From Moraxella sp035181385 (GTDB lineage: Bacteria > Pseudomonadota > Gammaproteobacteria > Pseudomonadales > Moraxellaceae), in contig NZ_JAXCJK010000003.1 in the NCBI RefSeq assembly GCF_035181385.1, forward strand, positions 1 to 64,000: 64,000 nt of DNA, read 5' to 3'. Every line of letters starts with the position of its first letter. Position 1 is the first letter of the stretch. Below the pieces are notes generated by a model that had not been told where the DNA came from, did no database searches, and saw only the letters and a program-made list of their open reading frames with translations. Shown one piece after another: positions 50,787 through 59,628 of the stretch. The translations under genes were made by a program, and so were the position numbers.

Positions 50787-53648
50787 ATGAGTCAGTTTGC
50801 CATTGGTCAGCGTTATTTGTCGGATTCTGAGAGTAATCTTGGACTCGGAGTGGTCATTGATGTTGATGATCGTTGTGTGTCGGTGCTTTTTCCCCAGTCT
50901 GAGGAGACACGCATTTATGCCAAAGCATCTGCTTTGTTGTCTCGTGTGGTTTTTTGTGCAGGTGATACCATCAGTGATCAAGATGGCAATCAGTACACGG
51001 TGGCACGATTTGAGGAAGTCTCAGGGGTCATGCGTTATCATCTGACTTGTGGTAAGTCTCTCATGGAGACTCGCTTGGCGGCCAATATCACACTGGCAAA
51101 GCCACTTGAAAGACTGCTGGCTGGACGCATTGAAAATGGCGAATGGTATGACCTGCGTCAAGATGCCTTAAGGTTGCAAGTCATGCTGTCCCGCCACCCT
51201 TTGCGTGGGCTGATTGGTGCAAGAGTGGACATCATTCGTCATCAGCTATACATCGCTCACGAGGTGGGTAAACGCCTAGCACCAAGAGTACTGTTGGCAG
51301 ATGAGGTGGGTCTTGGTAAGACCATTGAGGCAGGTCTTATCATTCATCAGCAAATCATTGCAGGTAAGGCAAATCGTGTGTTAATACTGGTGCCTGATAG
51401 CCTGCAATATCAGTGGATGATTGAGTTAAAACGCCGATTTAATTTAAACTTTTCAATTTTTGATTTGGTGCGTACAGCATCAATAAAAGAACACAACCCT
51501 GACCAAAATGTCTTTGCTACCGAGCAGTTTATTATTGCAGGTATTGACCTTTTGCTTGATCATCATGACTTGTATGAGCAGGCGTTTGCTGCTGGCTTTG
51601 ATTTGCTTGTGGTGGACGAAGCTCATCATTTGCAATGGGACGAGGTGCAAGGTGGTAATGATAAATATGACCTAGTGGCTGACTTTGCTGCTCATACAGC
51701 AGGCGTGTTGTTGCTGACGGCAACGCCTGAGCAACTTGGTGTGGAGAGTCATTTTGCTCGTCTAAGATTACTTGATCCACATCGTTTTGATGATTTGGAT
51801 GATTTTATCGCATCTCAAGAGGCTTTTGTTGATGTGGCGATGGTGGCAACCTTGTTGATTGAAGGAAAATCTTTATCCGACAAGCAAATCAAGGCAGTTG
51901 CAGGCTTGCTTGGGTTTGGTGTAGAGCAGGTGGCAGGCATCAACGATGATGATAAGCTTCGAATGCATGTGATTAATGAGTTGCTTGACCGTCATGGCAC
52001 AGGGCGTGTGTTGTTTCGCAATACTCGTGATAGTGTTAATGGCTTTTATGGGCGTATGAGTATTCCATATCCGTTGCCATTGCCGTCTGCTTGGCAAGGC
52101 ATACACTATACGCATGGCAAACTGCGTGAACAACTGTGGGGTGAGGAAAACCATCCAGATGGTGCATGGCTTGAAACTGACCCAAGAGTCAATTGGTTAA
52201 TCAACCTGCTAAAAGAACCACTTAAGCATAAAAAAGTACTACTCATTGCCAGAAGTGGAGCAACTGTTGAGAGCTTGGAGGCGGTGCTACGCTTGCACGC
52301 TGGTATCCGTACGGCAATTTTTACAGAGCAGATGAATCTTTTAGAACGAGATCAGGCAGCGGCGTATTTTGCTGATGTGAATGGGGCACAGATTTTATTG
52401 TGTAGTGAGATTGGTTCAGAGGGTCGCAATTTCCAATTTGTCCAAGACTTGGTGTTGTTTGATTTGCCTGCCAATCCTGATACGCTAGAGCAACGAATTG
52501 GCCGACTTGATCGTATTGGGCAAATTGCTAAGATTAATCTGCATGTGCCTTTTGTCGTAGGAACAGCACAAGAACGCCTGTATAATTGGTATGATGGGGC
52601 GTTAAATATTTTTAATCAAATCAGCCCAACCGCACAATCGGTGCAAGAACATTTTATCGCCGAACTAAAACCGCTGTTGGAGGGTGAAAATACCGATGAA
52701 AATCGTGAAGCTTTGGCGCATCTGATTGCACAAGGTTCAATCTTGCGTGCTGAGTTGGAAGAGAATCTGCAAGCAGGGCGGGACAGATTGTTAGAATACA
52801 ATTCTTGCCGTCCAAATGTCGCTAGTCGCATTGCACAGGCGATGACGGATTTGGATAATGACAAGCTATTGCCAATATTTTTGGACCGCTATTTTGAGGC
52901 GGTGAATATTGATTATAGCATTCAGCGTGATCATTCTTGGGTTGTTCATCCGATTGACGCACAAGAAGCGGACATTGATGGCATCGAGTCTCTGCCTTTT
53001 GGCGAAGATGGCATGACTTTGACTTTTAGTCGCAGTCAGGCGTTATCTCGTGAGGACATGGATTATATGACTTATGAGCACCCGCTTGTTACTAGTATTC
53101 TTGAAATGGTAATTTCTGGCACATTTGGCAATACACAAGTTGCTTTGCTCAAATCTGCTGCCATGCCACAGGGCATGATTTTACTAGAAAGCCATTTTCG
53201 TATTGAGGCGATTGCCCCCAGATATTTTAATTTGTCCGCTTATCTGCCCCAGCAAATACTTAGAGTGCTTTTGACTGAAAGAGGCGATGATTTGACTAAA
53301 GTTGCCACCAGTGAAAAACTTCTGCCATTGATTGAACGCCTTGATAAATCCAAAGCCAGACAGGTGGTAAAGGCTCGTGCGTCTGTCATTGAAGCTCGGG
53401 CGAATGAGGCAAAACAAATTGCTCAAAATCAGCTTAAGGACATCAGTCAAGAGGCGATGGTGCAGTTTGGTGATCATCTTAATAAAGAAATCAGCCGTTT
53501 AAAACGCCTACAATCCATCAATCCAAATGTGCGAGATGGTGAGATTATTGAGCTTGAAAGCATGCTGGCACAGGGCATGGAGGCACTTGCTAATCTATCA
53601 CTTATCCCTGATAGTATTCGTGTGTTGATATGCGTCAAACCGTCATGA
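50787..53648 (+). CDS. rapA: RNA polymerase-associated ATPase RapA
   Basis: SWI2/SNF2 ATPase that recycles RNA polymerase. Tudor-like N-terminal domains (MSQFAIGQRYLSDSESNLGLG...) lead to the helicase core with Walker A LLADEVGLGKTIEAG, DEAH in LVVDEAHHL and late motif QRIGRLDRIGQ. The length of 953 is near E. coli RapA (968). The start ATG has the family N-terminus, but AAAGAGTGTTTT is only a fair ribosome site. The downstream CHMI gene begins 33 bases later and may be cotranscribed. Confidence 0.95.
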   Translation: MSQFAIGQRYLSDSESNLGLGVVIDVDDRCVSVLFPQSEETRIYAKASALLSRVVFCAGDTISDQDGNQYTVARFEEVSGVMRYHLTCGKSLMETRLAANITLAKPLERLLAGRIENGEWYDLRQDALRLQVMLSRHPLRGLIGARVDIIRHQLYIAHEVGKRLAPRVLLADEVGLGKTIEAGLIIHQQIIAGKANRVLILVPDSLQYQWMIELKRRFNLNFSIFDLVRTASIKEHNPDQNVFATEQFIIAGIDLLLDHHDLYEQAFAAGFDLLVVDEAHHLQWDEVQGGNDKYDLVADFAAHTAGVLLLTATPEQLGVESHFARLRLLDPHRFDDLDDFIASQEAFVDVAMVATLLIEGKSLSDKQIKAVAGLLGFGVEQVAGINDDDKLRMHVINELLDRHGTGRVLFRNTRDSVNGFYGRMSIPYPLPLPSAWQGIHYTHGKLREQLWGEENHPDGAWLETDPRVNWLINLLKEPLKHKKVLLIARSGATVESLEAVLRLHAGIRTAIFTEQMNLLERDQAAAYFADVNGAQILLCSEIGSEGRNFQFVQDLVLFDLPANPDTLEQRIGRLDRIGQIAKINLHVPFVVGTAQERLYNWYDGALNIFNQISPTAQSVQEHFIAELKPLLEGENTDENREALAHLIAQGSILRAELEENLQAGRDRLLEYNSCRPNVASRIAQAMTDLDNDKLLPIFLDRYFEAVNIDYSIQRDHSWVVHPIDAQEADIDGIESLPFGEDGMTLTFSRSQALSREDMDYMTYEHPLVTSILEMVISGTFGNTQVALLKSAAMPQGMILLESHFRIEAIAPRYFNLSAYLPQQILRVLLTERGDDLTKVATSEKLLPLIERLDKSKARQVVKARASVIEARANEAKQIAQNQLKDISQEAMVQFGDHLNKEISRLKRLQSINPNVRDGEIIELESMLAQGMEALANLSLIPDSIRVLICVKPS

Positions 53649-53681
53649 TATTTTAAGAATAATAAGAATGAGGAAGAGGTG

Positions 53682-54032
53682 ATGCCACATTTAACCTTAG
53701 AACTTAGCCAAGGCGTGCAAGTTGATGACATGGCGTTATTGTCTGCCATCAATCAAGCCTTATTTGATACAGGGCGCTTTGAAGTGTCTAAAGACATTAA
53801 AAGTCGCATTCATCGGACTGATTGTAGTTTGATTGGATTTGTGGGTGATGGCGAAAATTTTGTTGTAGGGCATCTTGCCATTATGGCAGGAAGAGATGAA
53901 GCTACTAAGCATGCCTTGGTGGCTACCATCTTAAAGGTTTTGCAAGATATTGTTGGTTTAGACAACACAGGCGTGCAGTATGCGGTGGATTTGGTGGAGT
54001 TATCGCCTTATTATCAAAAGGCAATGACATAG
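53682..54032 (+). CDS. 5-carboxymethyl-2-hydroxymuconate isomerase-family tautomerase
   Basis: 116-residue small tautomerase-superfamily protein. Starting at the ATG 53682 gives MPHLTLELS, which puts the catalytic proline directly after Met as in CHMI and 4-OT enzymes; an overlapping GTG at 53679 would bury it. AGGAAGAGG precedes the start. The C-terminus NTGVQYAVDLVELSPYYQK matches the CHMI pattern. No other homoprotocatechuate-degradation genes are nearby, so the physiological substrate is uncertain. Confidence 0.8.
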   Translation: MPHLTLELSQGVQVDDMALLSAINQALFDTGRFEVSKDIKSRIHRTDCSLIGFVGDGENFVVGHLAIMAGRDEATKHALVATILKVLQDIVGLDNTGVQYAVDLVELSPYYQKAMT

Positions 54033-54098
54033 ATTGTTGTCAATCGCCACCTACACCACAAATCATTATTGATGCTCAAGATATCATAAGAGGCTACC

Positions 54099-55607
54099 AT
54101 GTCATTTGCTCAGGTTTTAACTCGTTCAGTCGTTGGTTTACACGCACCGTCTGTTACTGTTGAGGTGCACCTTTCTCAGGGTATGCCAGCTTTGACGATT
54201 GTGGGATTGGCGGAGGCTGCGGTGCGTGAGAGTAAGGACCGTGTGCGTTCAGCACTCATCAACAGCGACTTTGATTTTCCCAGTCGTAGACTGACCATTA
54301 ATCTTGCTCCTGCTGATTTGCCAAAAGACGGTTCACGCCTTGATTTGCCGATAGCCATAGGAATTTTGGCGGCGAGTGGACAAATTGATGAATGCGTGCT
54401 TGATAAATTTGAGTTTGTGGGTGAGCTTGCTTTAAATGGAGAGCTTCGTCCTATCTCTGGAGCACTGTCTGTTGCCCTTGCGATTAAAAATACCAGCGAA
54501 AAACGCACGCTTGTTGTGCCCAAGGCGAATGCCCAAGAGGCAGCAAGGGTTTCTGGGGTTACTGTGCTTGGGGTAGATAGCCTACAAGCATTATGTCGCC
54601 ACCTTGATGTGATCGGTGGCATCAGTCAAAATCAAGCCGACCTAATTGCACCAACCACACTTGACAATCATCATGTTGAGGCAACTTATCAGCTTGATTT
54701 GTCTGATGTTAAAGGTCAGCACCATGCACGCAGGGCATTGGAAATTGCAGCAGCAGGAGGGCATTCGCTACTTTTTAAGGGTCCGCCAGGTTCAGGCAAA
54801 ACCTTGATGGCAAGCCGTTTGCCAGGTGTTTTACCTCCATTAACTGATAATGAAGCATTGGAGGTGGCAAGCATTTATTCAGTGGCAGGTGTGTCATGTG
54901 ATTATGGGGTGAGGCCATTTCGTCAGGTTCATCATACAGTATCTGGTGTGGCACTTGTTGGTGGTGGTTCTCGCCCCAAACCAGGTGAAATTTCGCTGGC
55001 TCACAAAGGCGTGATTTTCTTAGATGAATTGCCAGAATTTGACAAAAAGGTTTTGGAAGTATTAAGACAGCCCATTGAATCCAAAGAAATTATCGTCAGT
55101 AGAGCCAGTGGTCAGGTTGCTTTTCCTGCTGATTTTCAACTCATTGCTGCCATGAATCCGTGTCCGTGTGGTTATCATGGCGATGGTACAAACCGTTGCC
55201 ATTGCAAGGCGGATCAGGTTCGCCGTTATCAAGATAAAATCTCAGGACCACTGCTTGATCGTATTGACTTGCATATTCATGTGCCAGCCTTACCACTTGA
55301 TGACCTGCAAAATGCTCCGCAGGGCGAATCTTCTGCTGGTGTGCGTCTTCGTGTGGCAAAGGCTCGCCAAATTGCCCTGAGCCGTCAGGGTAAAGCCAAT
55401 AGTGAACTCACCCCAAGCGAGATTGATCAACTCATCAAATTGGGCGATAGTGAACAGAATCTCATCAAAACCGCCCAAGCACGACTGAATCTTTCTGCTC
55501 GTAGCTATCACCGCATTTTAAAGGTGGCTCGTACCATTGCTGATTTGGCAGGCGTGAATGAGATTGGCATGGCTCATGTGGCAGAGGCACTGAGCTATCG
55601 TGGCTAA
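54099..55607 (+). CDS. comM: ComM/YifB-type Mg-chelatase-like AAA+ ATPase
   Basis: Hexameric helicase that promotes branch migration during natural transformation in several gammaproteobacteria. An N-terminal Lon-protease-like domain (PSVTVEVHLSQGMPALTIVG) is followed by AAA+ with Walker A FKGPPGSGKTLMAS, Walker B VIFLDELPEF and the family motif AAMNPCPCGYHGDGTNRCHC, whose cysteines may bind zinc. The length of 502 is normal. AGAGG precedes the ATG. Consistent with known natural competence in Moraxella. Confidence 0.92.
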   Translation: MSFAQVLTRSVVGLHAPSVTVEVHLSQGMPALTIVGLAEAAVRESKDRVRSALINSDFDFPSRRLTINLAPADLPKDGSRLDLPIAIGILAASGQIDECVLDKFEFVGELALNGELRPISGALSVALAIKNTSEKRTLVVPKANAQEAARVSGVTVLGVDSLQALCRHLDVIGGISQNQADLIAPTTLDNHHVEATYQLDLSDVKGQHHARRALEIAAAGGHSLLFKGPPGSGKTLMASRLPGVLPPLTDNEALEVASIYSVAGVSCDYGVRPFRQVHHTVSGVALVGGGSRPKPGEISLAHKGVIFLDELPEFDKKVLEVLRQPIESKEIIVSRASGQVAFPADFQLIAAMNPCPCGYHGDGTNRCHCKADQVRRYQDKISGPLLDRIDLHIHVPALPLDDLQNAPQGESSAGVRLRVAKARQIALSRQGKANSELTPSEIDQLIKLGDSEQNLIKTAQARLNLSARSYHRILKVARTIADLAGVNEIGMAHVAEALSYRG

Positions 55608-55687
55608 ATTATCTTGGCTAAATTAATGACTCAATGAACCAGACCTACCTAGAAAAATGGGTGGCAAAATAGATTGATTTTGCACAT

Positions 55688-56368
55688 CTAAAAGTTTTTG
55701 ATCATAAAATCTACCAATGCTCCAAAGTCATCAAATGTCGCATCAGGATGGCTGGTGGCTATTGATTCGCCATAATTATAACCGTAAGTCAACGCTAAGG
55801 TGGTCATGCCTGCGTTTTGCCCTGCTAAGATGTCGTTTTTAGAGTCGCCTACCATGACAGTATGATGTCTGTCTATGTTTAATGCTTGGCAAATGTGTAG
55901 CAGTGGCATTGGGTTTGGCTTTTTTGCTTCTAAACTATCACCGCCTAATATGCAGGCAAATTGATGTGTCCAGCCCATGTTGCTAAGAATTTTTGGCAAA
56001 AACTGTACGGGTTTATTGGTGCAAATAGCAAGCATGAATCCATGATTTGCCAAACGATGCAACCCGTCGGTTACACCCTTATATTCGATTGTTTGGTCGT
56101 GGCAGTCGGCATACTTGGTTAAGAACAGTTCATGTGCTTCATGAAGTTTTTCATTTGGTAAATTTGCCCAATTAAGTGCACGCTCAATCAGTTTTAATGA
56201 GCCATTGCCCACCCAAGTGCGTACATTGTCCACGCCAGCTGGACCTGCTCCAAGCGTCAACAATGTTGCATCAACTGCAATTGCCAAGTCAGGTACACTG
56301 TCTATTAAAGTGCCATCTAGATCAAAGATGATTAACGATTTTTGTGAAAATTGAATTTGTGATTGCAT
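55688..56368 (-). CDS. gph: Phosphoglycolate phosphatase (Gph), HAD family
   Basis: Hydrolyses 2-phosphoglycolate, including that from repair of 3'-phosphoglycolate DNA ends. HAD motif I IFDLDGTLIDSVPDL gives nucleophile D16 and D18. Motif II is in AICTNKP, motif III Lys in AKKPNPMPLL and motif IV in MVGDSKNDILAGQNAG. The length of 226 is normal. HAD specificity is hard to prove by eye, but the DSVPDLAIAVDATL opening is Gph-like. Confidence 0.88.
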   Translation of the reverse strand: MQSQIQFSQKSLIIFDLDGTLIDSVPDLAIAVDATLLTLGAGPAGVDNVRTWVGNGSLKLIERALNWANLPNEKLHEAHELFLTKYADCHDQTIEYKGVTDGLHRLANHGFMLAICTNKPVQFLPKILSNMGWTHQFACILGGDSLEAKKPNPMPLLHICQALNIDRHHTVMVGDSKNDILAGQNAGMTTLALTYGYNYGESIATSHPDATFDDFGALVDFMIKNF

Positions 56369-56801
56369 GACTTTCCTTCGTGATGGATTGCATATAATGA
56401 TTGGTTTGGTTCATCATATAAAACACAAAATGTCTAAAATTTTTTTATTGTAGCATGATTTGCTGTTTTTCAAATATTTCTATGTCATTTTTGCAAAAAT
56501 CAAAAGCAAAAAAGCAATTACTAACGAAAAATTGCAAAATCCAATTAATGCGATGAATGAGTAGCAATTTTTGCAAAACTTTACATTTTTCTCCACAAAT
56601 ACGCACAATTTTTAAGAAGTATTTTGTTATCATGACCTCAATAACTTACCTAAGCATAAGAGCAATCTAAAGTTTTGTTCTTGGTTGGTTCAGTTGGTCT
56701 AAATATATCTTTAAAAGACATATTGAATTGAAAAGACACATTGAAAAAAAGGTAAGTTTTAAAAAGCAAGCGGTGCTTAACCGCATTTTAGGAGAAAATA
56801 C
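56369..56801 (+). promoter_or_regulatory. Gene-free leader region of the small outer membrane protein
   Basis: An AT-rich 433-base gap. It holds an imperfect tandem 18-bp repeat (56713-56730 AAAAGACATATTGAATTG, then 56731-56748 AAAAGACACATTGAAAAA). A hairpin GCGGT-GCTTA-ACCGC (56770-56784) lies five bases before the AGGAG ribosome site. A possible -10 is TATCAT near 56628. A minus-strand frame at 56445-56633 has no coding character and is not called. Confidence 0.45.
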
Positions 56802-57344
56802 ATGAAAACTTTAAACAAAACAATTTTGGCATTGGGTGCTTCATCACTACTGGCCATGAGTGCCAATGCTGATATTACCTATGGTTCAATGGCAGCAGGT
56901 CAGCCTTATGTGGGCGTAAAAGTTGGTCAGGTGAATGTAAAAGATGTACCTACCAAAGCAACAGCATATGGCGTATATGGTGGCTATAAGTTTGATCAAA
57001 ATATTGGTGCAGAAGTTGAATATCTGGGTTCTGATGCAACGACTTATAGCAAAGATGCCAATAATTATAAGTATGATGTCAAAACTTTTGGTGCCTATGG
57101 CACTTATAACTATCATCTTAACAATACCCCAGCTTATGCCAAAGGTAGATTGGGCTTAGCAAAAACTGAGGTAAAAAACAAGGGTACGAATGTAGATTCT
57201 TCGTACAAATCTGGCAAGTTTGGTGTTGCTGGTGGTGTGGCAGTAGGTTATGATGTAACACCAAATTTTGGTCTAGAAGCTGGCTATAACTATCTAAGCT
57301 CTGATGCTTCTATGTTCAATGTGGGTGCACACCTAAAATTCTAA
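56802..57344 (+). CDS. Small OmpA-like beta-barrel outer membrane protein
   Basis: 180 residues with a signal peptide (MKTLNKTILALGASSLLAMS ending in ANA). The mature part alternates hydrophobic and polar residues in eight-strand fashion: YVGVKVGQVNV, AYGVYGGYKF, IGAEVEYLG, FGAYGTYNYHL, AYAKGRLGLAKT, FGVAGGVAVGYD, FGLEAGYNYLSS, MFNVGAHLKF. It ends in Phe, the standard Bam recognition signal. It matches the outer-membrane beta-barrel (opacity/OmpW-like) class; function is unknown. AGGAG at 56790-56794 supports the start. Confidence 0.85.
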   Translation: MKTLNKTILALGASSLLAMSANADITYGSMAAGQPYVGVKVGQVNVKDVPTKATAYGVYGGYKFDQNIGAEVEYLGSDATTYSKDANNYKYDVKTFGAYGTYNYHLNNTPAYAKGRLGLAKTEVKNKGTNVDSSYKSGKFGVAGGVAVGYDVTPNFGLEAGYNYLSSDASMFNVGAHLKF

Positions 57345-57363
57345 TCTTAATGCTGATTGGAAT

Positions 57364-57402
57364 AAAAAACAGCCGTCATTTGATGGCTGTTTTTTATTTT
57401 TA
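57364..57402. terminator. Bidirectional terminator between the OMP gene and minE
   Basis: AAAAAACAGCCGTCA (57364-57378) pairs with TGATGGCTGTTTTTT (57381-57395) with one wobble, and more Ts follow. It also ends the minDE transcript. Confidence 0.88.
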
Positions 57403-57407
57403 GATCA

Positions 57408-57683
57408 TCATTTGCGATCGGGCAGGCTGATGCTCATTTCTAACATATCAATATTATCTTCGTGATGATGATTGATATTGACATCGTTGAGCTGTACACC
57501 ATTAACATATTTATTGACTACCTGCAAAATCTCTCGTTTCATCTGTTCGATTCGGTCAGTGGTCAGGCGTGTATTTAGTCGGTTGGAGCTTGCCACAATA
57601 ACCTTTAAGCGGTCTTTGGCAATGTCGGCACTGCTCGGCGTGTCGTTATTGCTAAATAATGATGCCCAGAATCCTTTTTTCAT
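57408..57683 (-). CDS. minE: Cell division topological specificity factor MinE
   Basis: Stimulates MinD ATPase and drives Min oscillation. From the ATG at 57683 the product has 91 residues starting MKKGFWASLFSN, the usual membrane-targeting amphipathic N-terminus. The MinD-contact region RLKVIVASSNRL and a C-terminal dimer domain (DVNINHHHEDNIDMLEMSISLP) follow. An in-frame upstream start at 57707 would overlap minD by 23 bases and does not fit the family. It begins one base after the minD stop. Confidence 0.94.
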   Translation of the reverse strand: MKKGFWASLFSNNDTPSSADIAKDRLKVIVASSNRLNTRLTTDRIEQMKREILQVVNKYVNGVQLNDVNINHHHEDNIDMLEMSISLPDRK

Positions 57684-57684
57684 C

Positions 57685-58500
57685 TTAGCCCCCAAATATT
57701 TTTGCAAAGAAGCCTTTCTTTTTTGCCTCTAAATGGCGAAGTGGTCGCTCTTCACCTAAGAATCTCGCTACAATGTCTTCATAGCATTGACCTGCTGCAG
57801 ATTCTGGGTAGTGGATTACAGGCTGACCATGGTTTGAGGCTTCTAGCACAGCGTGGCTCTCTGGAATGACTCCGATGAGTGGTATGCGTAAGATTTCATT
57901 AGCAACAGTATCAATGTCCATCATCTCGCCTTGTGCAACTCGCTCTGGATTGTAGCGTGTGATAATGAGATGCTCTTTGACACTGCCACCTTCTTTAACC
58001 CGTTTAGTGCAAGATTGTAAAATGCCGATAATACGGTCGGAATCACGCACGCTTGATACTTCTGGATTGGTAACAATGAGTGCCTCATCGGCATGATACA
58101 TGGCAAGCTGTGCACCACGCTCAATACCTGCTGGACTGTCACAAATGATGTATTCAAACCCTAAATCTTCTGACAGCTCTTTGATGACGGCTGTCACACC
58201 TTCGTCAGTGAGTGCATCTTTATCACGAGTTTGTGATGCTGGCAAGATGTATAGGTTTTCAAGCTGTTTGTCTTTAACCAGTGCTTGACTTAGCTTGGCA
58301 TTACCGCTGATGACATCAACAAAGTCATACACAATGCGGTTTTCACAGCCCATGATGAGATCAAGGTTGCGCAAACCCACATCAAAATCGATGATGACTG
58401 TCTTATATCCACGCTTGGCCAGACCTGCACCAAATGATGCACTGGTGGTGGTTTTGCCAACACCACCCTTACCTGAGGTTACTACAATGATTTTGGCCAC
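57685..58500 (-). CDS. minD: Septum site-determining ATPase MinD
   Basis: Membrane-cycling ATPase of the Min system. The deviant Walker A motif is VTSGKGGVGKTTTSA, with Walker B in YIICDSPAGIERG. The C-terminal amphipathic membrane-targeting helix is EAKKKGFFAKIFGG. The length of 271 is normal. It is preceded by a 304-base gap from minC with its own promoter candidate, unlike the tight minC-minD spacing in E. coli. Confidence 0.97.
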   Translation of the reverse strand: MAKIIVVTSGKGGVGKTTTSASFGAGLAKRGYKTVIIDFDVGLRNLDLIMGCENRIVYDFVDVISGNAKLSQALVKDKQLENLYILPASQTRDKDALTDEGVTAVIKELSEDLGFEYIICDSPAGIERGAQLAMYHADEALIVTNPEVSSVRDSDRIIGILQSCTKRVKEGGSVKEHLIITRYNPERVAQGEMMDIDTVANEILRIPLIGVIPESHAVLEASNHGQPVIHYPESAAGQCYEDIVARFLGEERPLRHLEAKKKGFFAKIFGG

Positions 58501-58596
58501 AATGGCACTCCTTAAACACTTAAAATGTGAATTTTTATGAGCATAATGACTGCTGATTTTGCTAAAAATCGTTTAAGTTTATGATTTTATGAGCTT

Positions 58597-58605
58597 ATTG
58601 TATCA
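58597..58605 (-). promoter_or_regulatory. Extended -10 promoter of minDE
   Basis: On the minus strand TGATACAAT is an extended -10 about 97 bases before the minD ATG. The palindromic TTGATATCAA just upstream could hold an activator site or a poorly spaced -35. Confidence 0.5.
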
Positions 58606-58688
58606 CTAATTACAGTTTTTGATATCAAAAAATCTATAATTGTTTATAAGGACTGATCAGCGGTAATGTCATGGTCATTTATGGTTAG

Positions 58689-58706
58689 ATTGTCTGTATT
58701 GTCTGT
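58689..58706. repeat. Tandem 9-bp repeat in the minC-minD gap
   Basis: ATTGTCTGT is repeated twice without a gap (58689-58697, 58698-58706). Function is unknown. The rest of the 58501-58804 gap holds the minDE promoter and a probable minC terminator. Confidence 0.55.
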
Positions 58707-58726
58707 TTTATTAAGCTTTCAACATT

Positions 58727-58766
58727 AAAAGCCAAATATGTTTAATTTAACCTATTTTTTTGGCTT
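58727..58766 (-). terminator. Probable terminator after minC
   Basis: On the minus strand AAGCCAAA (58766-58759) pairs with TTTGGCTT (58736-58729), followed by TTAATG. The loop is long (22 bases) and the T-tract modest. Confidence 0.4.
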
Positions 58767-58804
58767 GTTTGGGTGCATGACCTTAACAAGCTGCTTGCGA
58801 GGCT

Positions 58805-59509
58805 TTAGCCATCAAGCAGGGTGAAAATCAAACCTTTATTTTCGTCATAGCTGATTTGTACAGATTGATCAATCATCTCAACTGGAATGTCTTCACTTAG
58901 GCAATATGTGCCAGCCACTGATACTAAGGTTGGGTTGAATTTTTGGCAAAAAATGCGTGCGTCTTTATCCCCTGTTGCCCCAGCCACCAGCCGACCTAAT
59001 CCGTGTCCATAGATGTGCAAACTATTATCTGTAATGGCTTCTGCACCCTGATTGACACCACCTATAATGGTCAAATCACCACCAAAATGGTGAATGCTTT
59101 GTCCTGAGCGTACCATTTGTGTATGTGCAACAGATGTGATGCTTGGTGTATCTTGCGATGGTTGAGATTGCTCGGTAAGCATTTCTTTTTTGGGTTCTGC
59201 TTTTGCTTCTAGGCGTTCAATGCGTTTGCCATCAGTGGGGAGGATTGCTAAGCGTAGCGTTTTGGCTTGCTTGCTTAATATGCCATCAACCACACCAATT
59301 GGCTGAACACCAAGTGACCAAAGTAAGTCCACAAGCTCGCTGAGTACCAAATCTACATCGCTATCAATGATTATAGGGACATTGCTCAGTGATTTTTTGG
59401 TGTTGATTAGGTTGGTTAATTCTGTCTGAATGTCGCCAAGATTGTCGGTGGTAATTTTGATTCGACTAAAAGTTAGCATTTTGCCGAATAATTGAAAGGC
59501 CTTACTCAT
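58805..59509 (-). CDS. minC: Septum site-determining protein MinC
   Basis: FtsZ-polymerisation inhibitor activated by MinD. The N-terminal domain is weakly conserved. The C-terminal beta-helix domain carries MVRSGQSIHHFGGDLTIIGG and HIYGHGLGRLVAGATGDKDARIFCQ, clear MinC motifs. I chose the ATG at 59509 (234 residues): the predicted promoter (-10 59547-59552) puts transcription start near 59540, which rules out an in-frame TTG at 59542. An ATG at 59515 is a close alternative. Confidence 0.92.
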   Translation of the reverse strand: MSKAFQLFGKMLTFSRIKITTDNLGDIQTELTNLINTKKSLSNVPIIIDSDVDLVLSELVDLLWSLGVQPIGVVDGILSKQAKTLRLAILPTDGKRIERLEAKAEPKKEMLTEQSQPSQDTPSITSVAHTQMVRSGQSIHHFGGDLTIIGGVNQGAEAITDNSLHIYGHGLGRLVAGATGDKDARIFCQKFNPTLVSVAGTYCLSEDIPVEMIDQSVQISYDENKGLIFTLLDG

Positions 59510-59546
59510 AATCATTAACCATAAATAACAAAAATCAAACAACTAA

Positions 59547-59555
59547 ATTGTAGCA
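59547..59555 (-). promoter_or_regulatory. Extended -10 promoter of minC
   Basis: TGCTACAAT on the minus strand, about 38 bases before the ATG at 59509. No strong -35. Confidence 0.5.
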
Positions 59556-59628
59556 CTTTTTTGGCAATGAAAAAACACTTAAAGCAACTGATTGCTTAAA
59601 GATTTGGTATTTTCTTGATATTTGGGTG

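Noticed and set aside
56445..56633. 62-codon minus-strand frame upstream of the small OMP gene
   Set aside because: AT-rich sequence with Phe/Lys/Ile bias and no start signal.
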